Assembly (NCBI GenBank): GCA_963210315.1
Contig: OY723306.1
Coordinates: 372,001 to 436,000, forward strand
Origin: Rhynchopus euleeides
Taxonomy: Eukaryota > Euglenozoa > Diplonemea > Diplonemida > Diplonemidae
Direction: 5' to 3'
DNA length: 64,000 nucleotides
Shown: positions 1 to 10,300 of the stretch, piece after piece
Layout of the letters: each line of letters opens with the position of its first letter
How positions within the stretch are numbered: the first letter of the stretch is position 1
Made by a program: the position numbers and the translations under genes
Notes under the pieces: generated by a model
Seen by the model: only the letters and a program-made list of their open reading frames with translations
Database searches by the model: none
Told to the model about the DNA's origin: nothing

Positions 1-3000
1 CCTCGCTGCTATGGGGTGCTTCTGGCGGACTGGCTCCCATGCCGCGCAGTCCCACCACAGGTGTGATACCGTCTCCGGGGTCCCAGATGTGCAGTATCGG
101 CACACCTCCCCCAGACCTGTGCGCCCACGAGCAGGCACCGCCCCTGCAACAACGGAGCGGAGGAGGCCTCGCTGGTACCCCGTGATTGCAGCGCCCTCTC
201 CCTCCAGGACGCAACGTGTCACCCTCCCGTCAATGCCGTGCTCTGCTCCTTGGAAGTCGTCTCTGCGTTCGGCCAGCTTCTTCGCCGTTGCGTTACGCAG
301 GGATTGGCGGAGGTCGTGTGCAAAGATAGCCCAGGCGCTCGGTGTTGCAGCAACAGGGTCGAAGGTGACATCGCGACCAGCTTCGTCAGTGTAAGCCAGG
401 GTGGTCGCAGCACTCCAGCGCCATTCAATCCCCTGCAGGGCGGCCCAGAAAAGCGCGAAGGGGCCTGTCCCCTCAAGCCTCTCTCTACTCCCCCAGGCTG
501 CCTCGGACAGCACCCTGCTGTGACTCCACTTTTTGATCTGCTTGGCCCATGTGGTGATCTGCCGGTAGGGGGGGGCGACAGCGGGGTCCACCCGGTGCGC
601 CTGATGGAGGACACACAGCACAATCTCCTGTGCTCTGCGAGGTGGGCCAGACCAGAGCGCGGCGACGAAGAGGCCCCTCCATCGCCTGATGTCCTTGCTG
701 TCCCAACGAGTTACGAGGGCATCGTAATATAGTCGAGCCCCTGCCGTCATCGCCGCCGCCTGCCCTTTCCATTGCACCGGCAGGGGCAGCGCTGAGGTTC
801 TGCGGAGGTTCTGCTGCGCACCTTCCTTCCGGCGGGCGATGCGCTCGGACTGGGGCGCTGTGCGCCCTTCCCTGATCAGGCGCGCGTGTAGCATGGCCCC
901 GAGACAGTCGAAGCTGTTGCGCTGCCGGAGGGGAGTGGCCTCGCCATCCCTTGCCCGGTACATAATCCGGAGCGGCCCGGGGGATGTCGAGAAAACGCGA
1001 GACTTGATTTCTGCACAAATAGCCATCCCGGTGTCGTGGGAGAAACCCGCAGAGTCGTCTACAACGTCTTGCAGGATCTCCGGGCTGGGGGCTGTGGCGT
1101 ATACGTCGTCAACGAAAGACAGCGCCCTTGTGTCCTGCCGGTGCTCGACCATCCTCATCCACACACCCACCAGCACGTTAATCAGCACGACACTGATGGG
1201 GCAACCCTGCATGATGCCGTTAGTTGGCAGGAAGCCTTCCCCGATGGTGCCGCTCGCCCGGAAGTGCCGCTGCATCGTCCTGTACGCTGCTCGCAGGGTG
1301 CGCAGGACACGGGCGTCGAAACCGAGCTCCGCAGCCAGGCGGAAGGTGAGGTCGATTGGCACCGTGTCGAAGCACTTCTTGAAGTCGAGGGCGACTCCGT
1401 GCAGCGGTCGCCCTGTGAGGTGGGCTTCTTCAATACGTGCCGCCAGGTGCCAGATGAGGTCCTCCGCACCGTGGCCAGGCCGGCAGCCGTGCAGGTCTTC
1501 GGGCGCGATGATCTCCAACCACTTCAGTGCCGGTTTCACCCGGATAGCTGCCCACACTCTGTACAGCACGGGGGTGATACTGATGGGGCGCTGCGACAGT
1601 GGCTCTCCTGAGCTGCCAGGCTTGGGGATGAGGCAGATCATGGCGTGCATCAGCTGCTCCGGCCACTCGCCCGACCGTTCAACTTCGTTGAACACCTCCG
1701 CGAAGAGCCTGAGGAGTTCGTGCGGGAGTTGTCTCAGTTCGTGGACCCGCCAACCGTGCAGGCCCGGCGAGGTGGACGTGGACATCTTGGCCAAGGCCTT
1801 CCCAACGTCTTCTGCCGTGATGGTCTTGCACTCCATGTCAGCCACCTCGGGGAGAAAGCGGAGGTACTTTTGGCGGAAGGTGTCCCACCGGGGCTCTGGC
1901 GTCGTTGCGTACTTACGGAAGTACCCTCCCCACGCCGTGTCGCTCCTCAGCAGCTCGTCCGCCTCCTTGGGGCAGGCCGTGAAAGAGCCGTCTTCGCGCC
2001 GCATGAAGGTGGCTGGAGCGCAGAAGCGATCTGCGAGGTACGCGAACACCTGCCCTGCCTCGTATGTCCAAGCTTTCTGCATCCTCGCCTTCCACGTGCG
2101 GATCCTCGCGTCGCGGAGCCTGTCGAACATGCCCCTCTGCGACCCCTCCAAGGCAATGAGGGCCTGCTCCAGGATCTCCAGGTCCGGCAACTGCGAGGTT
2201 GTGTTCGTCAGCGCTGCTTGCAGCCCCTGGGGGAGGCCCCCCTCCCTCAGGCGTTTCTTTGCGGCGTTCCAGGCGTGCTTCTCCCCATTCGTGAGGCCGT
2301 ACGGTGCATCGGCTTGCAGTCGCTTGAGACCCTCTTGGACGAGGCATCGGAGGTTCCCCAACAGTCCGTCCTTCGCCCGGGTGTTCGTGTCACCGGCCCC
2401 CCGTGCAGAGGCGGGGTGGTGCTTGGTGGCCGCCCGCGACCACTGCATGTGGTAGCCCTCCGCTCTGCCTGTGTAGGCCGCTTCCTGCCTCTCCAGGTGG
2501 CCTACATGGACACGCTTTAGGAAACGCTCGCCGCAGGTGGAGGCTCGGTGGAGGAGCTGCGCGGCCGTTGCTCCGTGGCGCAGTTCCCCCTCTGCAAGCA
2601 CGTCCTGCATTATCCCTCTCGCCGCAGCGTCTCCCAGCTTGGGCTTGCCCGCAGGGAAAGGGGTGGGAAGAATGCAGATCTTTTTGGGGCGGCGGAAGGC
2701 AGTGAGGTCTAGGTCTACAAAAAGCGGGCAGTGCGTGGGTATGTTGTAGTCCCCCCGCTTCGCCACCTCAACGCGACGCAGGGCCGGCGCTGCGCAGGAG
2801 TTCATCAGGCAGATGTCCAGCCGAGTGCCGTTCTCCGACGCCCAGCACGTGTTCTGCACGCTCTGTTGTGCGAGCTCCGCATGCGTCGTCGCCGCGTCGA
2901 CCCAGCCGCCCACCCGGCACGCCTGGGACAGCGTGGCGCTGGTTTCCGGGTTGGTGTTGAGGTCCCCCATCAGTAGCACGGGCACCTGCCCCAACCCAGC

Positions 3001-4398
3001 TGCGAGGTCGAGTGTCTCTTGCAGGAGGGCTTCCCGCTGCTCACCCACTTCGGTCCCCGAGTGGCCGTACACGCTCAGGATATGAAGCGCCGTTTTCCCG
3101 TCTCCAATCGCTAGCACTACGTGCACCATGCGGGTACTGTCGTACAACTTCTGCTCCTGCGCGGTCTTCGGCTGCACCACTTGCGCGACAAGGCCCTCCT
3201 TCGCCATGACAGCCACACCTCCGGGCCTTGTTTGTTCGCGGCCGTTCGCGCCTGCGACCCTGGGCATGCCCTTGCCCCAGTGCATAGCCCAGCCGTGGGC
3301 TGCGAAGTAGCCGTTGTGCGTGCCCTTGCTCGGGTCCGGGACTCGGGTTTCCTGCAGGGCCACAACATCCGCCTTCAGGCCCGCCACGTCGCCTAGGTGC
3401 GTCTGCAGTGACGTTACGTTCGCTGTCGCCAGCCTGATCACTCCCGGTGTTGTTAGTTGATATGCAGGATGCCGCAATCGCCGCGGGGGCGGTGACGCTG
3501 TGGACCCCTGGACGGGCGTAGGCACTCGCGTCCCGTCCGCTGTGGCCGGGGTGGGCATAGGAAGGGCTGCAGGGATGTCCCACTGGTTCGTCGGCGTCAC
3601 AGCTAGCTCCCGGGCCAGGCTAAGGGGGAAACGGAGCACATCGTAGTGGAAGGGCCTCCACGTAAGGCCCAGCACCTTGGCTCCCTCCCCACACCGGGTC
3701 ATGCATTGCTTGCTGTTGGAGGCGAGCAGCCACACCTGGGCATCCAGAACTTCTGCCGCAACCCGGAGGGTAGCCGCGTCTCCGTATGTCCCCGGGCGCG
3801 TCTGCTTCTCGACGTAGTCGTCGTAGGATGTAGGGGCCTGCGGGTCATCGTGGTCGGGCACGTACGAGGCCCTGCGCTCTGCGTTTTGCCGCATGGACGA
3901 CGCCACCGCTGCTCGCAACCCGCCTGCTGTCCACTCCGCGCACTGCTCTGCAAGGCCGGCGTACTGGCAGTTGCCGTCCTTCGGCACTGGTACCCGGAGC
4001 GCCATCAGTCTCCTTGCAGCGTGCGTCAACCACTGCTCGTCTTGCTCTATGGTGGAGGGGGAGTACTCCTGTCCCCCCCCACGGAGGCGCCGGGGTTCTC
4101 CTGCCCCTGTCGCCAAATCTACGGGGTCCCAGCACGGGGCCGTTGCCCGGGTATCTCCTGCCCGTACAGCGGCTCGGCTGGGTCTAGGTGGGGTTGGGGG
4201 TGATGTTGGGGTTGGGGTTCTACTTGGGGTGTGTGGAGGTGTTTGTATACGCCCCGAGACCTCCTGTTTCTCGGGGTGGGGTGCGGCTGGGGGCCCGACG
4301 GCGAACGTGATTTGTCCCCAGACGTGGTCGGCACCCCGGCCAGGGGGAACGTTAATCTCTTGCGCGGGTCCCCCCCGCTGGCCGGAGCGCCCGCCCCC
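1..4398 (-). CDS. LINE ORF2, copy A: OTU-like protease, APE endonuclease, reverse transcriptase (partial)
   Basis: This frame opens directly after the ORF1 TAG (4399-4401) and stays open wherever I translated it, as far as the window edge. It therefore has no stop codon here. It contains the D-G-N-C box of an OTU-like cysteine protease, the APE endonuclease blocks (ANVTSLQ, ALQETR, GDLNTNP), and reverse transcriptase with the catalytic FVDD box at about 1095-1110. The first in-frame ATG lies about 120 codons into the frame, just before the OTU box. Differences from the plus-strand copy are mostly silent: around FVDD almost every codon differs in its third base while the protein is unchanged. 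It is probably the replication protein of a LINE that was active not long ago. Confidence 0.85.
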
Positions 4399-6918
4399 CT
4401 ATTCCTCATCCGGCTTCTGCGGGTAGGGGGTAAGGCGGTTGGAACGAGGCTTCAGGTACGCCGTGATGGAGGCCTGCCTGGTCCTCCCGTTCCTGCTGGC
4501 TCCCGGCACCCTACAGGGTGGGGCCTCATCCCCGCCAACTGCCGTGGGCGTCAGGGCTTCGAGGAGGGGTGGGGCCGGCGGGGCAGGCTGGGCAGGCGGC
4601 GCCGGTGCTGCCGGCGGCACTGCTGCTGGCTGCGCTGGGGTCGGGGCGGCGCTCGACGTTGTTGGTGCCCCGGGTGCCATAGGTGTCACGGGTTTACTGC
4701 TCGAATCACTGGGCGGGGCAGGGGCGGAGGAGTCAGAGGCGGCGGAGGTGGCAGAGGTGGTGGTGGTGGTGGTGGTGGTGCTGGGGGAGGAGCGGGCGGG
4801 TTTTGTGGGTGCTGGCAGGGCATCCGCAGCCGGCCCGGCCGTGGGCCCCGCCGGCGGTTTGCCCTTCGCCCCCTTGGACGCACCCAGCCCCTTTGTGGCA
4901 GCGCTCAGCTCCCGCCTCACGGAGATGAGCATCTCCTGGTGTTGCAGCTTGCGCTGCTCCTCCGCGTCGCGCACCCCCTCTAGCAGGCCCTGCCAGCTCT
5001 GCCCGAGCTCGCTGGCCTGCTGCGTCAGCTGGCGCTGCACCCTCTCGCCCTCCTCCTTCCCTGCCTGTTGGAGGTCAGCTCGAAGGGTAGTGTCGAGCTG
5101 GGTTGCCTTCTCGGCAAGGGCCTTGAGCTGCTGGGCCCCGTGCCGCGCCATCTGCGCCTCGCAGGTCCCCCGCAGCTCCCCACACACCTCATCCAGGCGG
5201 CTCTGGAGGCGGGCCACCTGCTCCCCGGTCGCCCGCTCCGACTGCTGCTGGGCGGCCGTGGCGTCCTTGCGGTCAGCCTCGCAGGAGGCCCGCAGGTCGC
5301 GCACCGTGACCCCCAGGCGCTCCGTCTGCCGCCGCAGCTCGCCCACCGCGGCTTCCCCCTGCTGCGCCTCCCACGCCCTGCGGAGCTCCGCCACCGCCGC
5401 GTCCAGGCGCTGCTGCTCCTGCCCGCGCTGCGCCTCCAGGTCGGCCCTGACCGCGTCCACCTCCGCCTGGAGCTGCTGCGCCTGGTGGTGGGAGAGGGGC
5501 GTCTGCTCGCTCGCCTCCGCGGCTTGCAGGCTCAGCATGGCCTTGCAAGCGCCGCTGAGGCGCTCCTCAAGCGCCCGGTGCTTGAGGTCCCGCTGCGCGA
5601 GCTGGCCCTGCATGTCGGCCTCGAGGGCCTTGTGGCTGGCCTCCCAGCCCTTGCGCGACGCAGTCAGATCCGTCGCATGCGCGCGGCCTTGCCCCTCCAA
5701 GGCGGTGAGCCCAGCAGCCAGCTTCTGCAGATCCGTGCTCGCTGCTGCCTCACCCACCGCCTTGCCCAGCCCTCCGACATGCTCGCGGAGGCGGGAGACC
5801 GTCACGCCCATCGACTGCTGGTGCTTCGCGACCTCCAGGAGCTGGGCCTTGTGCTCCTTTAGTTCACGCTCCGTTTTCAGTGTGGACGTAGTGGCTGTAG
5901 TGGTGGGGGGTGTGGTGGTGGGGCGCTCCTGGAGGCTCTTCAGCAGGGCCCCTTGCGCCTGCAGCTGCTCCTCCTGGCGGCCGAGGCGGTCCCCCATGCG
6001 CTGCATCTGCAGCTCGTGCTGCTGGGCGTGGCTGTCCAGCCGGGCCTCGAGCAGCGCCACCTGCTCGGCGTGCTGCTCCCCCTGGCGGCGCAGGCGGTCT
6101 TCGAGCCACTGCTCTGACAGGCCCGGGTGCCCCTGCATCGCCTCCATCCGCTGCCCCAGCTCGCCCTGCCGTGCCTGCTGGGTCAGCAGCTGGGCCTCCA
6201 GCCGCTTGCGGTGGCCGTCCTGGTCCTGCAGGAGGCGGCGCAGGCCCTGCAGCTCGGCTTGACAAGCCGCGCCGTCGCCCTGCGTGGCGGAGTCGGCGGC
6301 GGCAGGTGCGGGGTCATGCCCGAGCTCCCGCAGGCGCCCGGCGAGCTTCTCCAGATCCTTCTGGAGCTGGGCAGCTCTCTGCTGTGCCTGCTGCGCCTGC
6401 TGCTTCGCCGCCGCTGCTGCTCCGCCACCACGCCCGGTCCGCCCAACCGTGCCGCTGGCCTGCGACTTCGCAGACCTTCCCGCCTTCGCGGCCGTGGCGC
6501 GCTCCTCCTGGAGCCTGTCGCGGACGCTCTCATAGCGCCGCTTCAGGCGGAGCACCTCCTCGGCCTGCTTCTTCGCGGCCGCCTCCCTCTGCTTCTGCTC
6601 CTCGAGGAGCAGCGTGTCCGTCAGGACCACCTCCTTCCCGTTGACTACTAGAGTCCATGTGGGGGGGGTGCCGTGGGTGGGGGGTTGCTCGGCAGCGAGG
6701 ACGGCGACGCCGCCCTCCAGGCTGTCCAGCGCCGCCTCCCACCGGAGGTGGTCGAGAATGGTGCGCACGTGGGCGGCACCATAGAGGGGGGGAAGGGGTT
6801 GGAGCTCGTATCTGCGAGGTTCCGTGAATTCGAGGGGGGGCAGGGGGGCGGCCTGTTGGCCACCGGCCTGGGAGCCGGTGTTCCCGGAGGAGACCCCGTG
6901 GAGGTCGGCCTGTGACAT
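4399..6918 (-). CDS. LINE ORF1, copy A: coiled-coil protein with PIP-box-like C-terminus
   Basis: This protein of 839 residues starts at the ATG giving MSQADLHG. An upstream in-frame ATG at 6969 falls in or beyond the microsatellite junction and is not shared with the other copy. The N-terminus (about 1-110) is a conserved globular-looking segment. The centre (about 130-690) is a very long Gln/Glu/Ala/Arg-rich coiled coil. The C-terminus is rich in Ser, Thr and Pro and ends in a basic segment with QASITAYL, close to a PCNA-interacting (PIP) box. LINE ORF1 proteins usually bind RNA and form multimers through coiled coils. I see no RRM or CCHC knuckle. It ends in TAG, followed in frame by ORF2. 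Confidence 0.85.
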   Translation of the reverse strand: MSQADLHGVSSGNTGSQAGGQQAAPLPPLEFTEPRRYELQPLPPLYGAAHVRTILDHLRWEAALDSLEGGVAVLAAEQPPTHGTPPTWTLVVNGKEVVLTDTLLLEEQKQREAAAKKQAEEVLRLKRRYESVRDRLQEERATAAKAGRSAKSQASGTVGRTGRGGGAAAAAKQQAQQAQQRAAQLQKDLEKLAGRLRELGHDPAPAAADSATQGDGAACQAELQGLRRLLQDQDGHRKRLEAQLLTQQARQGELGQRMEAMQGHPGLSEQWLEDRLRRQGEQHAEQVALLEARLDSHAQQHELQMQRMGDRLGRQEEQLQAQGALLKSLQERPTTTPPTTTATTSTLKTERELKEHKAQLLEVAKHQQSMGVTVSRLREHVGGLGKAVGEAAASTDLQKLAAGLTALEGQGRAHATDLTASRKGWEASHKALEADMQGQLAQRDLKHRALEERLSGACKAMLSLQAAEASEQTPLSHHQAQQLQAEVDAVRADLEAQRGQEQQRLDAAVAELRRAWEAQQGEAAVGELRRQTERLGVTVRDLRASCEADRKDATAAQQQSERATGEQVARLQSRLDEVCGELRGTCEAQMARHGAQQLKALAEKATQLDTTLRADLQQAGKEEGERVQRQLTQQASELGQSWQGLLEGVRDAEEQRKLQHQEMLISVRRELSAATKGLGASKGAKGKPPAGPTAGPAADALPAPTKPARSSPSTTTTTTTTSATSAASDSSAPAPPSDSSSKPVTPMAPGAPTTSSAAPTPAQPAAVPPAAPAPPAQPAPPAPPLLEALTPTAVGGDEAPPCRVPGASRNGRTRQASITAYLKPRSNRLTPYPQKPDEE

Positions 6919-6944
6919 CCTGCCCGTGTATCCCTCTCTCCTCC

Positions 6945-6963
6945 TGTGTATGTATGTGTGTGA
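6945..6963. repeat. (GT/AC)n microsatellite at the 5' end of LINE copy A
   Basis: A GTGTATGTATGTGTGTG tract, (ACAY)n on the element strand, lies exactly where similarity to the second LINE copy ends. That copy has an (AC)n tract in the same place. It is probably the insertion target. Confidence 0.7.
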
Positions 6964-7316
6964 CTGCACTACTTCAAATTTAAAATCCCAACAACACTGC
7001 CATGATCGTTATCTCGCCCAAACGAGAGTGCTTGTTCTTTGGCCTCTTGCTCTGCCCCAGGGCGGGCCGTGTTTACACGACGACTAGCCCGTTGTTCGTT
7101 TGTTCGGGGACATTCATGCAAAGACAAACATCACTGTTACGGAGTCCTGGTGCAAGCACCATCATGGTCTGGGGAAGCCGTCCCCAGTCGGTCGTGCCCA
7201 GGGCCTGGTGGACACCGAGGGGGGGGTTGGTTCCCTCCTCACCGGTTTAGCTCCTGCCCTTACTCTGCTTTCCTCAGCTGTTGAAGCTTGTTTTCTCTTC
7301 CGGCTCTTCTTTTATT
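6964..7316. other. Intergenic spacer, no gene seen
   Basis: These 353 bases lie between the LINE 5' end and the stop of the RNF213-like gene. No supported coding region was found. On the minus strand AAAATAAAAG overlaps the RNF213 stop codon and could serve as a poly(A) signal. Confidence 0.5.
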
Positions 7317-10300
7317 TTACCAGAAAAGTGAAACCTGCCGCCAAAACCTGAGATGCCGTGGTGTGTGTGATGGGGCACGAGCTCTATTGCCGTTGTCCCA
7401 GATCCGCTTGCTGACGGCTTNNNNNNNNNNNNNNNNNNNNNNNNNNNNNNNNNNNNNNNNNNNNNNNNNNNNNNNNNNNNNNNNNNNNNNNNNNNNNNNN
7501 NNNNNNNNNNNNNNNNNNNNNNNNNNNNNNNNNNNNNNNNNNNNNNNNNNNNNNNNNNNNNNNNNNNNNNNNNNNNNNNNNNNNNNNNNNNNNNNNNNNN
7601 NNNNNNNNNNNNNNNNNNNNAGCTTCGGCAGCTCCTGTGCCGGCATGCGCTCCAGCTTGGTGTACACCTCGACGCTGCGGCACAGGTTCCTCGGCTTCTG
7701 CCCCACGAACCGCGACAGGTCCGCGTTGGTGTGGCAGTCCTTGCCCTCGCTCTGCACGTCCTGGTTCTTCTTCTTCGCGCCGCTCTTGGAGCAGGCCATG
7801 TCCCACAGCGACTGCACCTCACGCTCTGCCGCAAGCCCCTCGTCACGCGTCTTGTTCGTGAGGCGGCGCAGCACATCGTTCTTCTTGTCGATACCACCGC
7901 CATCCGCGAAACGCGACAGCAGGAGCGCGTAGGTGGCCTGCGCCTCGTCAATCGTGATGCCCGTGTGCGACCCCATGTGCAGGTGGTACGCAATGGAGCG
8001 CTCCGTGAACTGGTTCGTCAGATGCTGGTAGTCGCTGTGGCGGCGCTGGTAAGCGTGTGTCCGCTGCTTGATGGTAGACGACACCAGCCAGTTGTTGCAC
8101 GTGTCGTACGCGCTGTCCTTGAAGAGCGCAAGCTGCACGGCCCACGCACCGAAGGTGATGCACCACAGCAGGTAGCACGCACCAGCCGACAGCACCTGCT
8201 GCCCACGCGCGTACGCCGTCAGGTCGCCGTTGAGGTCGAGCTGGGTCACGCAGTCAATCTTGTAGCCACCGCCGTGGGTCACCTCACCCCCCGTCTTGTC
8301 GCCAGGGATGTAGTGCTTGCGCTGCGCGGTGATGTTGTAGAAGTACGACCCCAGGAGTGTCTCGGGGTCCGACGACGCCACACACAGTGCCGTCATCATC
8401 ACCTCCGACCACAGGTCGCCAGAGCCGCGAGCCAGCGAGTCGATCAGGTCCACCTCGTCGCCACTCTTGCGCTCCTTCAGCTTCGTGTTGTCCAGGATGA
8501 TGTGCAGGACGTGCTGCTGCTTCCCGTCCAGCTGCATCATCGACTGGAGGTCCTTGCTGTACGCCAGCTCCTTTGCGAATGCACTGGTCATGCGGGCCGC
8601 GAAGAAGACCTTGTAGCACGCGTAGAAGAGCACAAGGCGCTTCTGCTGCATTGTGAGGTCCTTGCTCCACTCCTTGATCTCGTCCACAATCTGCTGCGTG
8701 GCGTCGCTCGTGCGGGAGTCGGTGCACTCCGTCAGCTTGCGCGTCAGCACCATGTAGGGGTGGAACTGCAGGGCAGACGGCTCCGAGATGAAGGGCAGGT
8801 CGCCTGGGCCCGTGGTGAGCGGGGAGCTGTTCTGGCACTTCAGCTTCACCCCCTCGCCGCACACCGTCACCAGCGCCCCGAGAGGATCCTTCGACTTGGG
8901 GTCGATCGGCACCTGGTCCTGCAGGTAGGACAGCACCGCCTGCTTCCCCATGCCACGGAACTCGCCCACACCCGCCTCCAGCGTGTGGATCATGATCATG
9001 GCGTTGTACTCGCAGTCGGGGTCGGGCCACTGCTGCGACAGCTTCAGGTTCTCCGAGGAGTTGTAGGGCGGGCACTTGAAGCCCTTCGGCTGCGTCAGCG
9101 CCTTGGCAATCTTCGACACCAGCGCGGTGTTCTCGGCGTTGTCCAGCAGCGACGGGGCCCACGTCCTGTCCTTCCCGACGGGCCTCTGGAAGGAGCACGC
9201 GAGGTACTGCAGGAACGCAATCTCTGCCGCACGCAGCAGCACCTTGCGAGCCATAGTCACACCCGCGTCATCCGGGCCGCTGCCCAGGTCGTTGCACAGC
9301 TTGGCCATCTCGACCACACCCGAGGGGCTGATCTTGCCGCCGCTGATCCCCACCAGCACGTCGTAGAACACGTCGTACAGCGCGACGTACACAGGGCTCT
9401 CGTGCGCCGCAATGTTCTTCGACAGCTTGTCGGGGCGCTTCGAGTCAGGGGTGCAGCACGGCGGGTGGAAGTGTGTGTCCTGCGCCGCCTTGCTGGTGAC
9501 GCCACGCGGTGCAGCTGCCGCCAGCATCATGCCAGGCAGCGGCCCCACCAGGGCCTCCTTCGGGTTGGGGTTGAGCAGCTGCAGGATGCGCCCGCACATG
9601 GAACGCCCGATGCCCTTCGCTGCGATACGCTCCAGCACGAAGGGCAGCAGCACCGCACTGTGGTCCCCACCAGTGTTCTGGTGCAGCTTGGCCAGCTCCA
9701 GCGCAACGTGGGGCACGGTGGCGGGGTATTTGTCGAGCGCGGAGCGAAGCTTCGGCATGTCGAGAGCAAGCGCCGGCGCGGACACATTCATGCATGCCTT
9801 GGCGAAGGCCACGGCGGTCTGCACCACACCGGTGCTCTTCTCCTTCAGCAGCCCTGCCACCACGCCCAGGCAGGGCAGGCAGCGGCTCTCGCGGTACGCC
9901 TCCTTGGTGGCGCGCCGCAGCATCGATGCGCATGCGATGGAGAAGTGCGACAGGCCTTCGTCCTGCTTCGACATGCCCTCGAAGGACTGCAGCAGCAGCT
10001 TGGGGCCCAGCTCGTGCGACACCCAACCGCCCTTCACAGGCGCGTTGGTGGCGACGAACTGCTCGGCAGAGCTGGAGGTCAGCACGTCCATCGCTGCGAG
10101 GGGCACCATCGCGAGGATGAAGTCGTCGATGGCAGCCGCCTCCACACAGCACATCGCGCGCACGCTCCACACAGTCTCCTTCTTGCCTGCGAAGAGCTGG
10201 GCGTGCAGCCCACGTGCAAGCTGGAAGACCCACGGCACGACCTGGCGCACCACACGGGCCTCGTTGTACTTCACACGCGCACGGATGCAGTCCTCGAAGA

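Larger units (their letters stand above)
1..6963 (-). mobile_element. Non-LTR retrotransposon (LINE), copy A, 3' part beyond the window
   Basis: Reading on the minus strand, this is a LINE with a short 5' leader, a coiled-coil ORF1 (6918-4399) and an ORF2 that runs off the window at position 1. It is colinear with the complete copy at 29135-37735. Window position 1 corresponds to about 35950 there, so roughly the last 1.8 kb (RNase H, zinc-rich tail, 3' UTR) is not visible. Similarity to the other copy stops at a (GT)n tract at 6945-6963, which I take as the 5' junction. No long terminal repeats are seen. The 5' end lies about 350 bases from the 3' end of the RNF213-like gene, tail to head on the same strand. 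Confidence 0.9.

Noticed and set aside
839-2455. A 538-codon plus-strand frame opposite LINE copy A (and 33495-34856 opposite copy B)
   Set aside because: Antisense shadows of the reverse transcriptase region. The sense frames carry the catalytic motifs.
6919-6969. Upstream ATG at 6969 as the start of LINE ORF1 in copy A
   Set aside because: It lies outside the element in flanking DNA and is absent from copy B. MSQADLHG is shared by both.
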